Below are positions 26,758 through 35,815 of a stretch of DNA of 64,000 bases, piece after piece; the first letter of the stretch is position 1, and each line of letters opens with the position of its first letter. The stretch comes from Ruminiclostridium cellobioparum subsp. termitidis CT1112 (GTDB lineage: Bacteria; Bacillota; Clostridia; Acetivibrionales; DSM-1351). Where the stretch lies: positions 124,001 through 188,000 of the forward strand of contig NZ_AORV01000065.1 in the NCBI RefSeq assembly GCF_000350485.1, given 5' to 3'. Both the position numbers and the translations under genes were made by a program. The notes below the pieces were generated by a model that worked only from the letters and a program-made list of their open reading frames with translations, was not told the origin of the DNA and ran no database searches.

Positions 26758-27246
26758 TTATCTATCATCCTGCGTTATTGCTTCATACAGTTCACAAACT
26801 GTCTTATTGAATACAGGATGTATGGCCGATGGATTTATTTCATTCAGCGGTTCCAGTACAAAGGTCCTCTCATGCATTCTGGGATGAGGTATATTCAAGT
26901 TTTCCTTATTTATAATCTGATTTCCGTATAGCAGGATATCCAGATCAATGGTTCTTGGTCCCCAATGTATCAATCTCTCTCGTTTAAGCACTTTTTCAAT
27001 TAGCCCGCATATCTGTAAAAGCTCATCTGCAGATAATACGGTTTTTATTTCTACAACTGCATTTAAAAAATCAGGCTGCTCCAAGTAGCCAACGGGTGCA
27101 GTATTATAAAATGATGATACCGAGGTAACTTCAATCCCTTCCTTTTTACTCAGCAGTTCAATTGAAGCATTTAACAGTGCCGCTCTGTCACCTATATTAG
27201 ATCCGATCCCAATGTAAGCTGTTACTTCCTTTCCTGAATCACTCAA
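26758..27246 (-). CDS. folK: HPPK: 6-hydroxymethyl-7,8-dihydropterin pyrophosphokinase (TTG start)
   Basis: A pyrophosphokinase of about 162 residues that activates hydroxymethyldihydropterin with ATP before FolP. The family marks are AYIGIGSNIGDR near the N-terminus, SSFYNTAPVGYLEQPDFLN, GPRTIDLDILLYG and IPHPRMHERTFVLEPL. The ATG-initiated frame at 27285 lies inside folB and has no ribosome-binding site; a TTG one base after the folB stop has GAGG eight to nine bases upstream and gives a normal length. I therefore place the start at 27246, with some doubt. Confidence 0.9.
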   Translation of the reverse strand: MSDSGKEVTAYIGIGSNIGDRAALLNASIELLSKKEGIEVTSVSSFYNTAPVGYLEQPDFLNAVVEIKTVLSADELLQICGLIEKVLKRERLIHWGPRTIDLDILLYGNQIINKENLNIPHPRMHERTFVLEPLNEINPSAIHPVFNKTVCELYEAITQDDR

Positions 27247-27247
27247 A

Positions 27248-27613
27248 CTAATCGCCTCTTCTCCGTTCAAGCTCAACAGCGGCATATTTAAGGTGATATC
27301 CCATAGGAGCCCATGGTTTTTTTAACAATATTTTAACCCATAATGCATTGGAAAAGCTGTTAAAAATCTCATCTATCACTTTTAATGCTGCAGTCTCTAT
27401 CAAATCGTACTTTTTGGTATTTAAAGCCTTTTGGACCGCCTTACATACATCGGCATAGTTTATTGTTGCATTGATATCACCGTTGACTGCGGCGGTATTA
27501 AGGTCAGCCGATACCTGCAGAGACACGATGAAAATCTGCCCAAGCTTCTTTTCCTCTTCTGCGACCCCATGATATGCGTATATTTCCAAATCTTCAATAA
27601 TTATTTTATCCAT
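27248..27613 (-). CDS. folB: Dihydroneopterin aldolase
   Basis: A 121-residue enzyme that cleaves dihydroneopterin to 6-hydroxymethyldihydropterin and glycolaldehyde. The N-terminal IIIEDLEIYAYHGVAEEEK, the NYADVCKAV segment, the LIETAA motif holding the conserved catalytic Glu, and KKPWAP near the C-terminus are typical. Two bases separate it from folP and one base from the folK TTG, so the three are translated as a block. Confidence 0.94.
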   Translation of the reverse strand: MDKIIIEDLEIYAYHGVAEEEKKLGQIFIVSLQVSADLNTAAVNGDINATINYADVCKAVQKALNTKKYDLIETAALKVIDEIFNSFSNALWVKILLKKPWAPMGYHLKYAAVELERRRGD

Positions 27614-27615
27614 AT

Positions 27616-28440
27616 CTACCTCACCATACTATCCATCATTTTGGCTACTCTGGAATTTTGCAAAACATCATGAACTCTGACCATGTCAATTCCTTTTGTA
27701 ATACCGATTGAAGTAGCAGCCAGAGTTCCTTCAAGCCTGTCGGCAACTTCCAGGTCCAGTACCTTTCCTATGAAGGATTTCCTTGAAGCACCCAAAAGAA
27801 CCGGGTATCCAAGTTTTTTAAAATCCTCCAGGTGTCTCATAACCGTAATATTTTGCTCCCAGGTCTTGGCGAAACCTATTCCGGGATCGATCATTATGTT
27901 TTCATCCGGTATATTGGCGTTTTTAGCTATTGAAATACTTTCTTCCAGTTCAAGCAAAATTTTACCTATTAAATCATCTCCATAATCTGTTCCGCCGGTC
28001 CTGTTGTGCATAATACAAACCGGCACCCTGTAAGTTGCTATTACAGCCGCCATATCCGGATCATATTTAAGCCCCCAAACATCATTTACCATGCTTGCTC
28101 CGGCTTTAATTGCAAGCTCTGCGGTTTTAGCCCTGTATGTATCTACAGAAACAGGTATCCTGATTACTTTTGAAAGACTTTCTATAACAGGTATCACCCT
28201 GTCAGTCTCAATGTCTGCGGCAACAGGTCCAGCTCCGGGTTTGGTGGTTTCCCCTCCTACGTCTATAATGTCTGCTCCTTCATCGTACATGCGAATTGCC
28301 TGCCTGACTGCAGCGTCCCGGCTGACGTAACATCCTCCGTCTGAAAATGAATCCGGCGTCACGTTCAGGATGCCCATTATATATGTTTTATTGCCCCATT
28401 CCCAGATATTTTTCCATATTTTCATGAATCTCTGTTCCAT
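27616..28440 (-). CDS. folP: Dihydropteroate synthase
   Basis: A 274-residue enzyme that condenses hydroxymethyldihydropterin pyrophosphate with p-aminobenzoate and is the sulfonamide target. MGILNVTPDSFSDGG (about residues 22-36), DVGGETTKPG and the C-terminal RVHDV are intact. GGAGG lies five bases before the chosen ATG; the ATG overlapping that site, four codons upstream, is less likely. It continues the fol operon, after the HD-domain gene. Confidence 0.96.
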   Translation of the reverse strand: MEQRFMKIWKNIWEWGNKTYIMGILNVTPDSFSDGGCYVSRDAAVRQAIRMYDEGADIIDVGGETTKPGAGPVAADIETDRVIPVIESLSKVIRIPVSVDTYRAKTAELAIKAGASMVNDVWGLKYDPDMAAVIATYRVPVCIMHNRTGGTDYGDDLIGKILLELEESISIAKNANIPDENIMIDPGIGFAKTWEQNITVMRHLEDFKKLGYPVLLGASRKSFIGKVLDLEVADRLEGTLAATSIGITKGIDMVRVHDVLQNSRVAKMMDSMVR

Positions 28441-28533
28441 ATCTACCTCCATGTGCCCGTTTGTGACATGCGGTCAGCATATCCCTACAATCCTTACAAA
28501 ACTCAACCAGTGCAATTTAAATGTTACAGACCA

Positions 28534-29013
28534 CTAATACAATAATTCAGGTTGATCACCATCAGAATACCAGTTACATTCATTTACCATAACACAATTA
28601 ATACATGGTCTGCAGGATTTATCACCTTCATAGATTACCTCCCCCAAAAGTGATTTCCCTCTTTTCTTTCCACGGTGACCGGTTATTGCTTCTATAATCA
28701 TTTCCATATCCCGTTTATCAAAATCTAAATCTTCAAGAATCTTTCCCGCCAGCTTTGCCCCCTCTTCAGCATGGTCCGACTTATCCTCATATTGTTTCCA
28801 TCTCCCTATATCATGCAGCAGTGCTGTGACATATATAAGCTCCTTACTCAAGCCGTAAGCTCTTTCAAGTGAAATAATATAAGCCACCCTTGCCACATCA
28901 ACAGCATGCTGCAAATCATGACGACAAAATTTTCGTTCCTTCTCCGCGGCTTCGTTTAACCGCAAATATTTTATGAAATCCGGATGCATCAGCACCTTTT
29001 TTACAATTTCCAT
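28534..29013 (-). CDS. HD-domain hydrolase with C-terminal cysteine cluster, in fol operon
   Basis: A 159-residue predicted phosphohydrolase. HD metal ligands appear as RHDLQHAVDVA, then LLHDIGRW (the HD pair), SDHAEEGA, and a final acidic YEGDKS. A C-terminal cluster (CRPCINC, later NEC) could bind a metal or iron-sulfur centre. It lies between folE (22-base gap) and folP (93-base gap). Known fol operons lack a universal enzyme for dihydroneopterin triphosphate pyrophosphate removal; position suggests this protein may do that, but there is no direct evidence. Confidence 0.82.
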   Translation of the reverse strand: MEIVKKVLMHPDFIKYLRLNEAAEKERKFCRHDLQHAVDVARVAYIISLERAYGLSKELIYVTALLHDIGRWKQYEDKSDHAEEGAKLAGKILEDLDFDKRDMEMIIEAITGHRGKKRGKSLLGEVIYEGDKSCRPCINCVMVNECNWYSDGDQPELLY

Positions 29014-29035
29014 GAAATAGTCACCTGTATCACAT

Positions 29036-29623
29036 TTATTTTAAAAGCAGCATCAATCTGTTGACCAAATTGCTGTCGGTGTTAAATTTTCCGCGTAAAG
29101 TCGTAGTTGCTGTTAATGATCCGGTATTTTTTATGCCGCGTGTGGTCATACAGGCATGCTTTCCCTCAATAATGACGGCAATATCCTCCGAACCGGTTAT
29201 TTTGTGCATTATTTCTGCTATATCCGAGCCAATCCGTTCCTGAAGCTGGAGTCTCTTTCCAACCATATCCGCAATTCTGGCAATTTTGCTCAAACCCAAA
29301 ACTTTTCCGACAGGTATATAGGCTATTGCAGCCTTCATGTTATACATCAATGCCAAATGGTGCTCACAATAACTGAATATATCCATATCCTTTACCAGTA
29401 CAATTTCCCTATTGTCCTCTGGTATAATTAAATCATCTTCAAAGGTTTTGTTGAACATTTCAGCTATATCATCATTTGAATAACCTATACCTTCAAAAAT
29501 CTCCTCATACATATGTGCAACACGCAAGGGAGTATCCTTAAGACCTTCACGATCAGGGTCTTCACCTATGGCTGACAAAATACCCCTTATATGTTCTTGA
29601 ACTTTCTTTATATCCACTGCCAT
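29036..29623 (-). CDS. folE: GTP cyclohydrolase I
   Basis: A 195-residue enzyme that opens GTP to form 7,8-dihydroneopterin triphosphate, the first folate step. The zinc ligands are visible in [10 protein letters not shown] (Cys and His) and HACMTTRGI (Cys), with the catalytic [11 protein letters not shown] in between. It heads folE-HD-folP-folB-folK. The gap to the divergent gene at 29859 carries two ACCGGT half-palindromes (29702-29719) but no riboswitch I recognise. Confidence 0.96.
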   Translation of the reverse strand: MAVDIKKVQEHIRGILSAIGEDPDREGLKDTPLRVAHMYEEIFEGIGYSNDDIAEMFNKTFEDDLIIPEDNREIVLVKDMDIFSYCEHHLALMYNMKAAIAYIPVGKVLGLSKIARIADMVGKRLQLQERIGSDIAEIMHKITGSEDIAVIIEGKHACMTTRGIKNTGSLTATTTLRGKFNTDSNLVNRLMLLLK

Positions 29624-29858
29624 TTGATATATTACCTTTCCGGCTTACTAAAATTTTAAGCATATTATGGAAACGTCTTACCGTCCGTCCTTATCCGTTT
29701 CACCGGTGCATTGACCGGTAAAATCAGCTTCCGGTAATATGTTGCGGCTTATAGCTTACTATGTTATAATAAATAAATATTTTTATACAGCAAATATATT
29801 ATAGCATAAAGTTCCTCACTCTATATTTGCTAATTCCCCATATTATCAAGGAGGTTTT

Positions 29859-30392
29859 ATGAATTCGGTAGAGAGCAACAGAGAACTGGCTGAAAACAAG
29901 CTCATATTACTTTATATTATAAATAATATTGAACCCCCGGTTTCAAATCTTCTTATAACAAAAATAATACTTGAAAACAAACTGATGAATTATATTTTTT
30001 TGCAGCAATATCTTGATGAACTCTGTGACGGTAAATTTTTAGAAAAGTTGGATGCGGACAATAAGAAATCCTACAGGATCTCGCCTGCAGGCAAGCAGGG
30101 CCTTGACTATTTTATTTCCCTGATACCTGCCGGAACCAAGTCACGCATAGATGAGGCTCTTCTGGACTACAGAAAAAGGATAAAGAATGAAACCAGTGTC
30201 ATTGCTGATTTTGTCGCAGTTAATGAAAACGAGTATATTACAAATTTAAAAATCTGCGAAGGAAGTTTTACATATATAGATCTGAAATTAACCGTCGGAA
30301 GCAGAAATGATGCCAGAAAGCTATGCAATAACTGGACTGTAAATTCCGAAAAGCTTTATAAAAAGATTATGGCCGATCTGGATGAAAACTAA
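29859..30392 (+). CDS. DUF4364 family winged-helix protein
   Basis: A 177-residue protein of the clostridial DUF4364 family. The N-terminal 80 residues (LILLYIINNIEPPVSNLLIT, YLDELCDGKFLEKLD, YRISPAGKQGLDYF) look like a PadR-style winged helix; the C-terminal half is a mixed alpha/beta domain. Probably a cytoplasmic DNA-binding regulator, but no target is known. AAGGAGG precedes the ATG. It is divergent from the folate operon. Confidence 0.85.
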   Translation: MNSVESNRELAENKLILLYIINNIEPPVSNLLITKIILENKLMNYIFLQQYLDELCDGKFLEKLDADNKKSYRISPAGKQGLDYFISLIPAGTKSRIDEALLDYRKRIKNETSVIADFVAVNENEYITNLKICEGSFTYIDLKLTVGSRNDARKLCNNWTVNSEKLYKKIMADLDEN

Positions 30393-30409
30393 TTGCCGAA
30401 ACAGCCACC

Positions 30410-30447
30410 AAAAAAAGCAATACTTCTGAGAAGTACTGCTTTTTTTT
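30410..30447 (+). terminator. Bidirectional terminator after the DUF4364 gene
   Basis: AAAAAAGCAATACTTCT pairs with AGAAGTACTGCTTTTTT (one mismatch) between convergent genes; it overlaps the stop codon of the minus-strand gene. Confidence 0.9.
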
Positions 30448-30715
30448 ATGCCATTTTCAGTCCATGCTTCAAACCCCTTGCAAAACATTCCCGAATTAAA
30501 AGTTCCAGTTGATATCTTATAATATCTACTCTAAGACTGGCTATCTTCTTTTTTCCATAGTCATCTTTTACGTCATTAAGATATATTTCGCAAAGTTTTA
30601 AGAATTCATATGTTTTTTCCACTCTTTGAAGAAGTGCTTTGTCATTAATTTTTTTGATATCCTCAATATTCAGATATTCATAGTTGTAATTATTTAAATC
30701 AATTCCTTCTTGCAT
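30446..30715 (-). CDS. Hypothetical helical protein
   Basis: I do not recognise this family. The 89-residue product is acidic at the start (EGIDLNNYNYEYLNIEDIKK) and largely helical afterwards, ending in a basic ARGLKHGLKMA. There are no membrane segments. CCGGAGG lies six to seven bases before the ATG. It is 107 bases downstream of yhbY on the same strand and may be read through from the obg-yhbY transcript. Confidence 0.65.
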   Translation of the reverse strand: MQEGIDLNNYNYEYLNIEDIKKINDKALLQRVEKTYEFLKLCEIYLNDVKDDYGKKKIASLRVDIIRYQLELLIRECFARGLKHGLKMA

Positions 30716-30822
30716 ACTTACCTCCGGAAATAGTAATTATTGAAATACTTAATATTATATTCATATTAAAAGCATTTCATTCCCAGATTATGTAAGTGAT
30801 TGTTGATTTGCTCCTATTTCAG

Positions 30823-31113
30823 TTAAGGTAATTCTATTACAGGTGTTTTTACAGATTCCCTGTACAGAACAAACTTATTCCCGATTACCTGAACCAGCTC
30901 GGCCCCGGCAGACTCGGCCAGTTCTTCAGCAACGGTCCTGGTATCACACTCGGCATTTCTCAGTACAGTGGCTTTTATCAGCTCTCTTGCTTCGAGGGCC
31001 TCTGAAAACTGTTTGATCATATTGTCATTTATTCCGCCTTTTCCCACCTGAAAAATAGGCTGAAGGTTGTTTGCCAATGATCTCAGGTAACTCCTTTGTT
31101 TTCCTGTTAACAT
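30823..31113 (-). CDS. yhbY: CRS1-YhbY RNA-binding protein
   Basis: A 96-residue CRM-domain protein associated with 50S ribosome assembly. LTGKQRSYLRSLANNLQPIF, the GxxG-type loop QVGKGGI, ELIKATVL and QVIGNKFVLYR are all characteristic. It follows obg by 46 bases in the same direction, the common arrangement in clostridia. The ribosome-binding site is AAGGAGG. Confidence 0.94.
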   Translation of the reverse strand: MLTGKQRSYLRSLANNLQPIFQVGKGGINDNMIKQFSEALEARELIKATVLRNAECDTRTVAEELAESAGAELVQVIGNKFVLYRESVKTPVIELP

Positions 31114-31159
31114 ATATCCTCCTTATGGATCTGAAATATAATTCCAGCACATTATCTAT

Positions 31160-32458
<1,299 letters not shown>

Positions 32459-32638
32459 CTATGGCTTTTAGCCGCAACAGCGGCCGTAAAACAGTTATGA
32501 AATCTCTCAAATATCCTCCATGAGCCGGGCATTATTAACCGCAATTTGTTAGACTGAATTTATTATACCCAAGTATCGGAATATTTAAAATATTATCTTG
32601 ATAATATAAGTCAGTTAACGTTAAAAAACACAAATAAA

Positions 32639-32671
32639 AAAGTAGAAAATGCATATCACATTTCCTACTTT
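32639..32671 (-). terminator. Terminator after rpmA
   Basis: AAAGTAG(G)AAA pairs with TTTCTACTTT across an 11-base loop, followed by a T-rich stretch on the minus strand, about 25 bases past the rpmA stop codon. Confidence 0.75.
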
Positions 32672-32695
32672 AATTATTTTAATGCGATAAATTTC

Positions 32696-32974
32696 TTACT
32701 CGGCAACTATCATAACCTGCTTCTTATCTCTGCCAAGTCTTGCAAACTTAACCTTTCCATCCTTAAGTGCAAACAAGGTATCATCAGAACCTATTCCTAC
32801 GTTTACGCCAGGATGAATCTTTGTACCTCTTTGACGAACAAGAATGTTACCGGCTAAAACGAACTGACCGTCAGCCCTCTTAACGCCAAGTCTCTTAGCC
32901 GCACTGTCACGGCCGTTTCTTGAACTACCAACACCTTTTTTATGAGCAAAAAGTTGTAAATTAATCTTTAACAT
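32696..32974 (-). CDS. rpmA: Ribosomal protein L27 (Prp-processed type)
   Basis: A 92-residue 50S protein near the peptidyl-transferase centre. It begins [14 protein letters not shown]: the LQLFA extension before [14 protein letters not shown] is the cleavage site of the Prp protease found in Firmicutes, whose gene lies immediately upstream. GGAGGTG lies six bases before the ATG, four bases after the prp stop. Confidence 0.97.
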   Translation of the reverse strand: MLKINLQLFAHKKGVGSSRNGRDSAAKRLGVKRADGQFVLAGNILVRQRGTKIHPGVNVGIGSDDTLFALKDGKVKFARLGRDKKQVMIVAE

Positions 32975-32978
32975 GAGA

Positions 32979-33311
32979 TTACACCTCCTCATCCATTACC
33001 TTTACATGTTTGGGGTAAGCAAGTTCTATCTGTTTAAAACCTATTTCAGCAGTAGCCATAATTATTTCGGCATCATGCCTAAGTTCAGGTAAAATATCAA
33101 CATCGACAGAGCATGTCATAAAGCCATGCTTCTCTTCAAAAAAGTCCTTTATCCCTATCAGGTCTCCAAGAGCACCGGCCGCAGTATAAGCAACAGCTGA
33201 AACCGCCGCACATACTATATCTCTGCCTTCTCTTGCATAACCTGCATGTCCTTTGACAACAAACTTTATAATATTTCCTGCTTTATCCCTGCATATATTT
33301 ACATTAATCAT
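32979..33311 (-). CDS. prp: Ribosomal-processing cysteine protease Prp
   Basis: A 110-residue protease that removes the N-terminal extension of L27. The catalytic pair is visible as the His of VKGHAGYA (about residue 20) and the Cys of DIVCAAVSA (about residue 32). Length and position between rplU and rpmA match the family. The start is probably the ATG at 33311; a TTG just before it is also in range of AAGGG. Translation is nearly contiguous with L21 (13 bases) and L27. Confidence 0.93.
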   Translation of the reverse strand: MINVNICRDKAGNIIKFVVKGHAGYAREGRDIVCAAVSAVAYTAAGALGDLIGIKDFFEEKHGFMTCSVDVDILPELRHDAEIIMATAEIGFKQIELAYPKHVKVMDEEV

Positions 33312-33324
33312 CAATAGTTAACCC

Positions 33325-33636
33325 TTACGCGTTGATCTTTTCGATCTGAACTTTTGTGTAAGGCTGTCTGTGACCTTGCTTCTTTCTGTAGTTCTTCTTT
33401 GCCTTGTATTTGAAAACTATAATCTTTTCACCTTTACCATGGCTGAGAACTTTAGCATTAACAGTGGCTGTTTCCAATAATGGAGCTCCAAAGTTAACTT
33501 TACCGTCCTTTGATACTGCAAGAACCTTATCGAAAGTAAAAGCCGAACCTTCTTCAGCAGCGAGTTTTTCTACAAAAACCACATCGCCTTCCTGAACCTT
33601 ATACTGTTTTCCACCAGTCATTATAATAGCGTACAT
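33325..33636 (-). CDS. rplU: Ribosomal protein L21
   Basis: A 103-residue 50S protein that binds 23S rRNA. It begins [19 protein letters not shown] and ends [19 protein letters not shown], both diagnostic. AGGAGGTG lies four bases before the ATG. It is first of rplU-prp-rpmA; the leader carries the L21 leader motif and a consensus promoter. Confidence 0.97.
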   Translation of the reverse strand: MYAIIMTGGKQYKVQEGDVVFVEKLAAEEGSAFTFDKVLAVSKDGKVNFGAPLLETATVNAKVLSHGKGEKIIVFKYKAKKNYRKKQGHRQPYTKVQIEKINA

Positions 33637-33780
33637 GATACACCTCCTACTAACAGTCTCGCCGGCTGAATGACGTATACATATCATAAAATATGTTCAT
33701 CACAGGCAATAACCTTATTAAAACCAATAATGGGATTATTATTGACCCGTTATATTTGAAAGCCCTGGCCGAGCGGTTAC
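33637..33780 (-). ncRNA. L21 leader (ribosomal protein autoregulatory element)
   Basis: The about 150-base leader of rplU ends in GCCGGCGAGACTGTTAG just before the Shine-Dalgarno, a hallmark of the Firmicute L21 leader family. The 5' part (GGTAACCGCTCGGCCAGGG on the minus strand) can pair with it. Recognition is by these motifs only. Confidence 0.6.
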
Positions 33781-33786
33781 CGATAT

Positions 33787-33815
33787 ATTCTAGCACAACA
33801 AGGTAGTCTTGTCAA
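33787..33815 (-). promoter_or_regulatory. Sigma-A promoter of rplU-prp-rpmA
   Basis: TTGACA (33810-33815) and TAGAAT (33787-33792), spacer 17 bases, minus strand, about 150 bases before the rplU ATG. Confidence 0.87.
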
Positions 33816-33854
33816 CGACTATCAACAGGACAAAACCTGCATATAACAGGACGA

Positions 33855-33890
33855 AAAAAGTACGGCACAGGTTATGCGCCATACTTTTTT
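33855..33890 (-). terminator. Terminator after araA
   Basis: AAAAAAGTAYGGC arms (one mismatch) around a short loop, eight bases past the araA stop, with a T run on the minus strand. Confidence 0.82.
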
Positions 33891-33897
33891 GTCATAC

Positions 33898-35385
33898 TTA
33901 CAGCAATTTCCAGGAAATTTCATTCCATCTTAATTCATTTCTAAGGTTCAGAATAGTAGTGTCCTTATTGATAAGCACATATTCAATTCCAGCCATTTCA
34001 GCCCAGTCAACAAGCTGCTCGGCAGTAACCTGCGTGGAGAACACCGTATGGTGTGCACCGCCGGCATAAATCCAGGCTTCGGCGCCCACCTGGAGAGATG
34101 GTTCCGGTTTCCATAGTACTCTTGCAACAGGCAGTTTAGGCATCCGGGCAGTGGGCTGGATAGCTTCGACTTCATTTATAATCAGGCGGAAGCGGTTTCC
34201 CATATCAATCAGCGATACACAAACAGCATGCCCTGCAGCACCGTCAAATACTATTCTGGCGGGATCGGCCTTACCGCCTATACCAAGCGGATGTACCTCC
34301 AGACGTGGTTTTGTAGCGGCTATGGTAGGGCATACCTCCAGCATGTGAGCTCCGAGAATCATTTCCTCACCGGGCACCAGATTATAAGTATAGTCCTCCA
34401 TAAAGGAAGTTCCCTTGTTATCTGACATTACTTTCATTACATTGGTCAGAGCAGAAATCTTCCAGTCTCCCTCTCCTCCGAAGCCGTAGCCCTGTGCCAT
34501 CAGATCCTGTGCAGCCAAACCAGGCAGCTGCTTGATTCCATGCAAATCTTCAAAAGTAGTTGTAAATGCACTGAAACCGCCTTCTTCAAGAATTGCTTTA
34601 ATGCCAAGCTCAATTCTTGCCTGCTCTCTGATTGCCTGCAGCTTTTCATCCGTTTTTGCAGAATCTGCAATATCATATTTATTTTTATATTCGGCTATCT
34701 GCATATCTATCTGCTCATCAGTAACGTTGTTTATTCTGGCTGCAAGATCCCCGACCCCATGGGTATTAACCGACCAGCCAAATTTAATCTGGGCTTCAAC
34801 CTTGTCACCTTCGGTAACTGCAACCTCACGCATGTTGTCTCCGAATCTTACAACCTTGAGCTGCCTTCCCCATATAAATGCAACTGCTGCTCTTTCCCAG
34901 GCTCCGATCCTTTCACGGACCTTTGCGTCCTCCCAGTATCCGGCAATTACTTTGCGGGACAAACGCATTCTCGCACCGATAAAGCCATGTTCTCTGTCCC
35001 CATGGGCCGACTGGTTCAGATTCATAAAGTCCATATCTATATCATTCCACGGAAGTGCCTGATTGAATTGGGTATGGAGATGCAGCAGAGGTTTTTTCAA
35101 CTGTGAAAAACCTGCTATCCACATTTTTGAAGGTGAGAAAGTGTGCATCCAGGTAATAACACCAGCACATTTTTCATTTGTGTTTGCGTCGGTGAGAACC
35201 TTCGTTATTTCTTCAGGTGTGGTAACCGTCGGTTTATAAACAATTTTATAGGGGATGGCAGAGTCCCTGTTCAAAGCTTCAACCATTGCCTTTGAGTGCT
35301 CCGCAACCTGCTTCAGGGTTTCAGGTCCGTATAAATGCTGACTCCCCGTTATAAACCAAAATTCAAAATCCTTATAATTCATCAT
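33898..35385 (-). CDS. araA: L-arabinose isomerase
   Basis: A 495-residue manganese enzyme that converts L-arabinose to L-ribulose. FWFITGSQHLYGPETL at the N-terminus, MHTFSPSKMWI, and the catalytic/metal glutamates in EGGFSAFTTTFEDL and EDYTYNL match the family, and length is typical. It stands without araB or araD here. It carries its own terminator and two AraR-like boxes upstream, and interrupts the usual rng-rplU neighbourhood. The start may be the second of two ATGs. Confidence 0.96.
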   Translation of the reverse strand: MMNYKDFEFWFITGSQHLYGPETLKQVAEHSKAMVEALNRDSAIPYKIVYKPTVTTPEEITKVLTDANTNEKCAGVITWMHTFSPSKMWIAGFSQLKKPLLHLHTQFNQALPWNDIDMDFMNLNQSAHGDREHGFIGARMRLSRKVIAGYWEDAKVRERIGAWERAAVAFIWGRQLKVVRFGDNMREVAVTEGDKVEAQIKFGWSVNTHGVGDLAARINNVTDEQIDMQIAEYKNKYDIADSAKTDEKLQAIREQARIELGIKAILEEGGFSAFTTTFEDLHGIKQLPGLAAQDLMAQGYGFGGEGDWKISALTNVMKVMSDNKGTSFMEDYTYNLVPGEEMILGAHMLEVCPTIAATKPRLEVHPLGIGGKADPARIVFDGAAGHAVCVSLIDMGNRFRLIINEVEAIQPTARMPKLPVARVLWKPEPSLQVGAEAWIYAGGAHHTVFSTQVTAEQLVDWAEMAGIEYVLINKDTTILNLRNELRWNEISWKLL

Positions 35386-35413
35386 ATTATTCTAACTCCT
35401 CCCTATGTGTTAA

Positions 35414-35429
35414 ACTTGTATGCACATGT
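35414..35429. promoter_or_regulatory. AraR-like operator, proximal
   Basis: ACTTGTATGCACATGT, an imperfect palindrome close to AraR boxes (TTGTAYGNACAA core), lies 28 bases before the araA ATG. Confidence 0.65.
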
Positions 35430-35595
35430 TATAAGTTAATTTTATATCCCATTTGCAAAAAAATCAATACATTTTTCCATATCCGGACAAAGCATGTCCT
35501 ACAGGCAATGCGGCGCATGCTCCAATTTGTATTCCGCTTGCCGTCAGGACTCAGGTCTTAAAAGCTAACAGCTAATGGTATATAGTACTTCAATA

Positions 35596-35611
35596 CATTG
35601 TATGCACAAGT
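35596..35611. promoter_or_regulatory. AraR-like operator, distal
   Basis: CATTGTATGCACAAGT shares the TTGTATGCACA core with the proximal site 182 bp away, a spacing that could permit looping. The remaining 35386-35707 stretch shows no gene. Confidence 0.65.
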
Positions 35612-35707
35612 TAAAGTTTCAGAGGACAAATCAAGCTATCCGGGGGACAAAAGTATTATGACCGCTTATATATCCGAATATTCAGGCTCAGGAGACTCAA
35701 AAGAATA

Positions 35708-35750
35708 AAAAAAGGTTGATGGATACTTTTTATCTTCATCAACCTTTTTT
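35708..35750 (-). terminator. Terminator after rng
   Basis: Perfect 14-bp inverted repeat (AAAAAAGGTTGATG arms) with a 15-base loop; T run on the minus strand. It separates the rng transcript from araA. Confidence 0.92.
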
Positions 35751-35815
35751 GAACCGGTTCTCTATGTAATTATTGATCCTGCAATTCACATTCACTTAAA
35801 TAGAGAACACCCCTG

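Noticed and set aside
27247-27285. ATG start for folK inside folB
   Set aside because: No ribosome-binding site and an unconserved N-terminal extension; the TTG just after the folB stop fits better.
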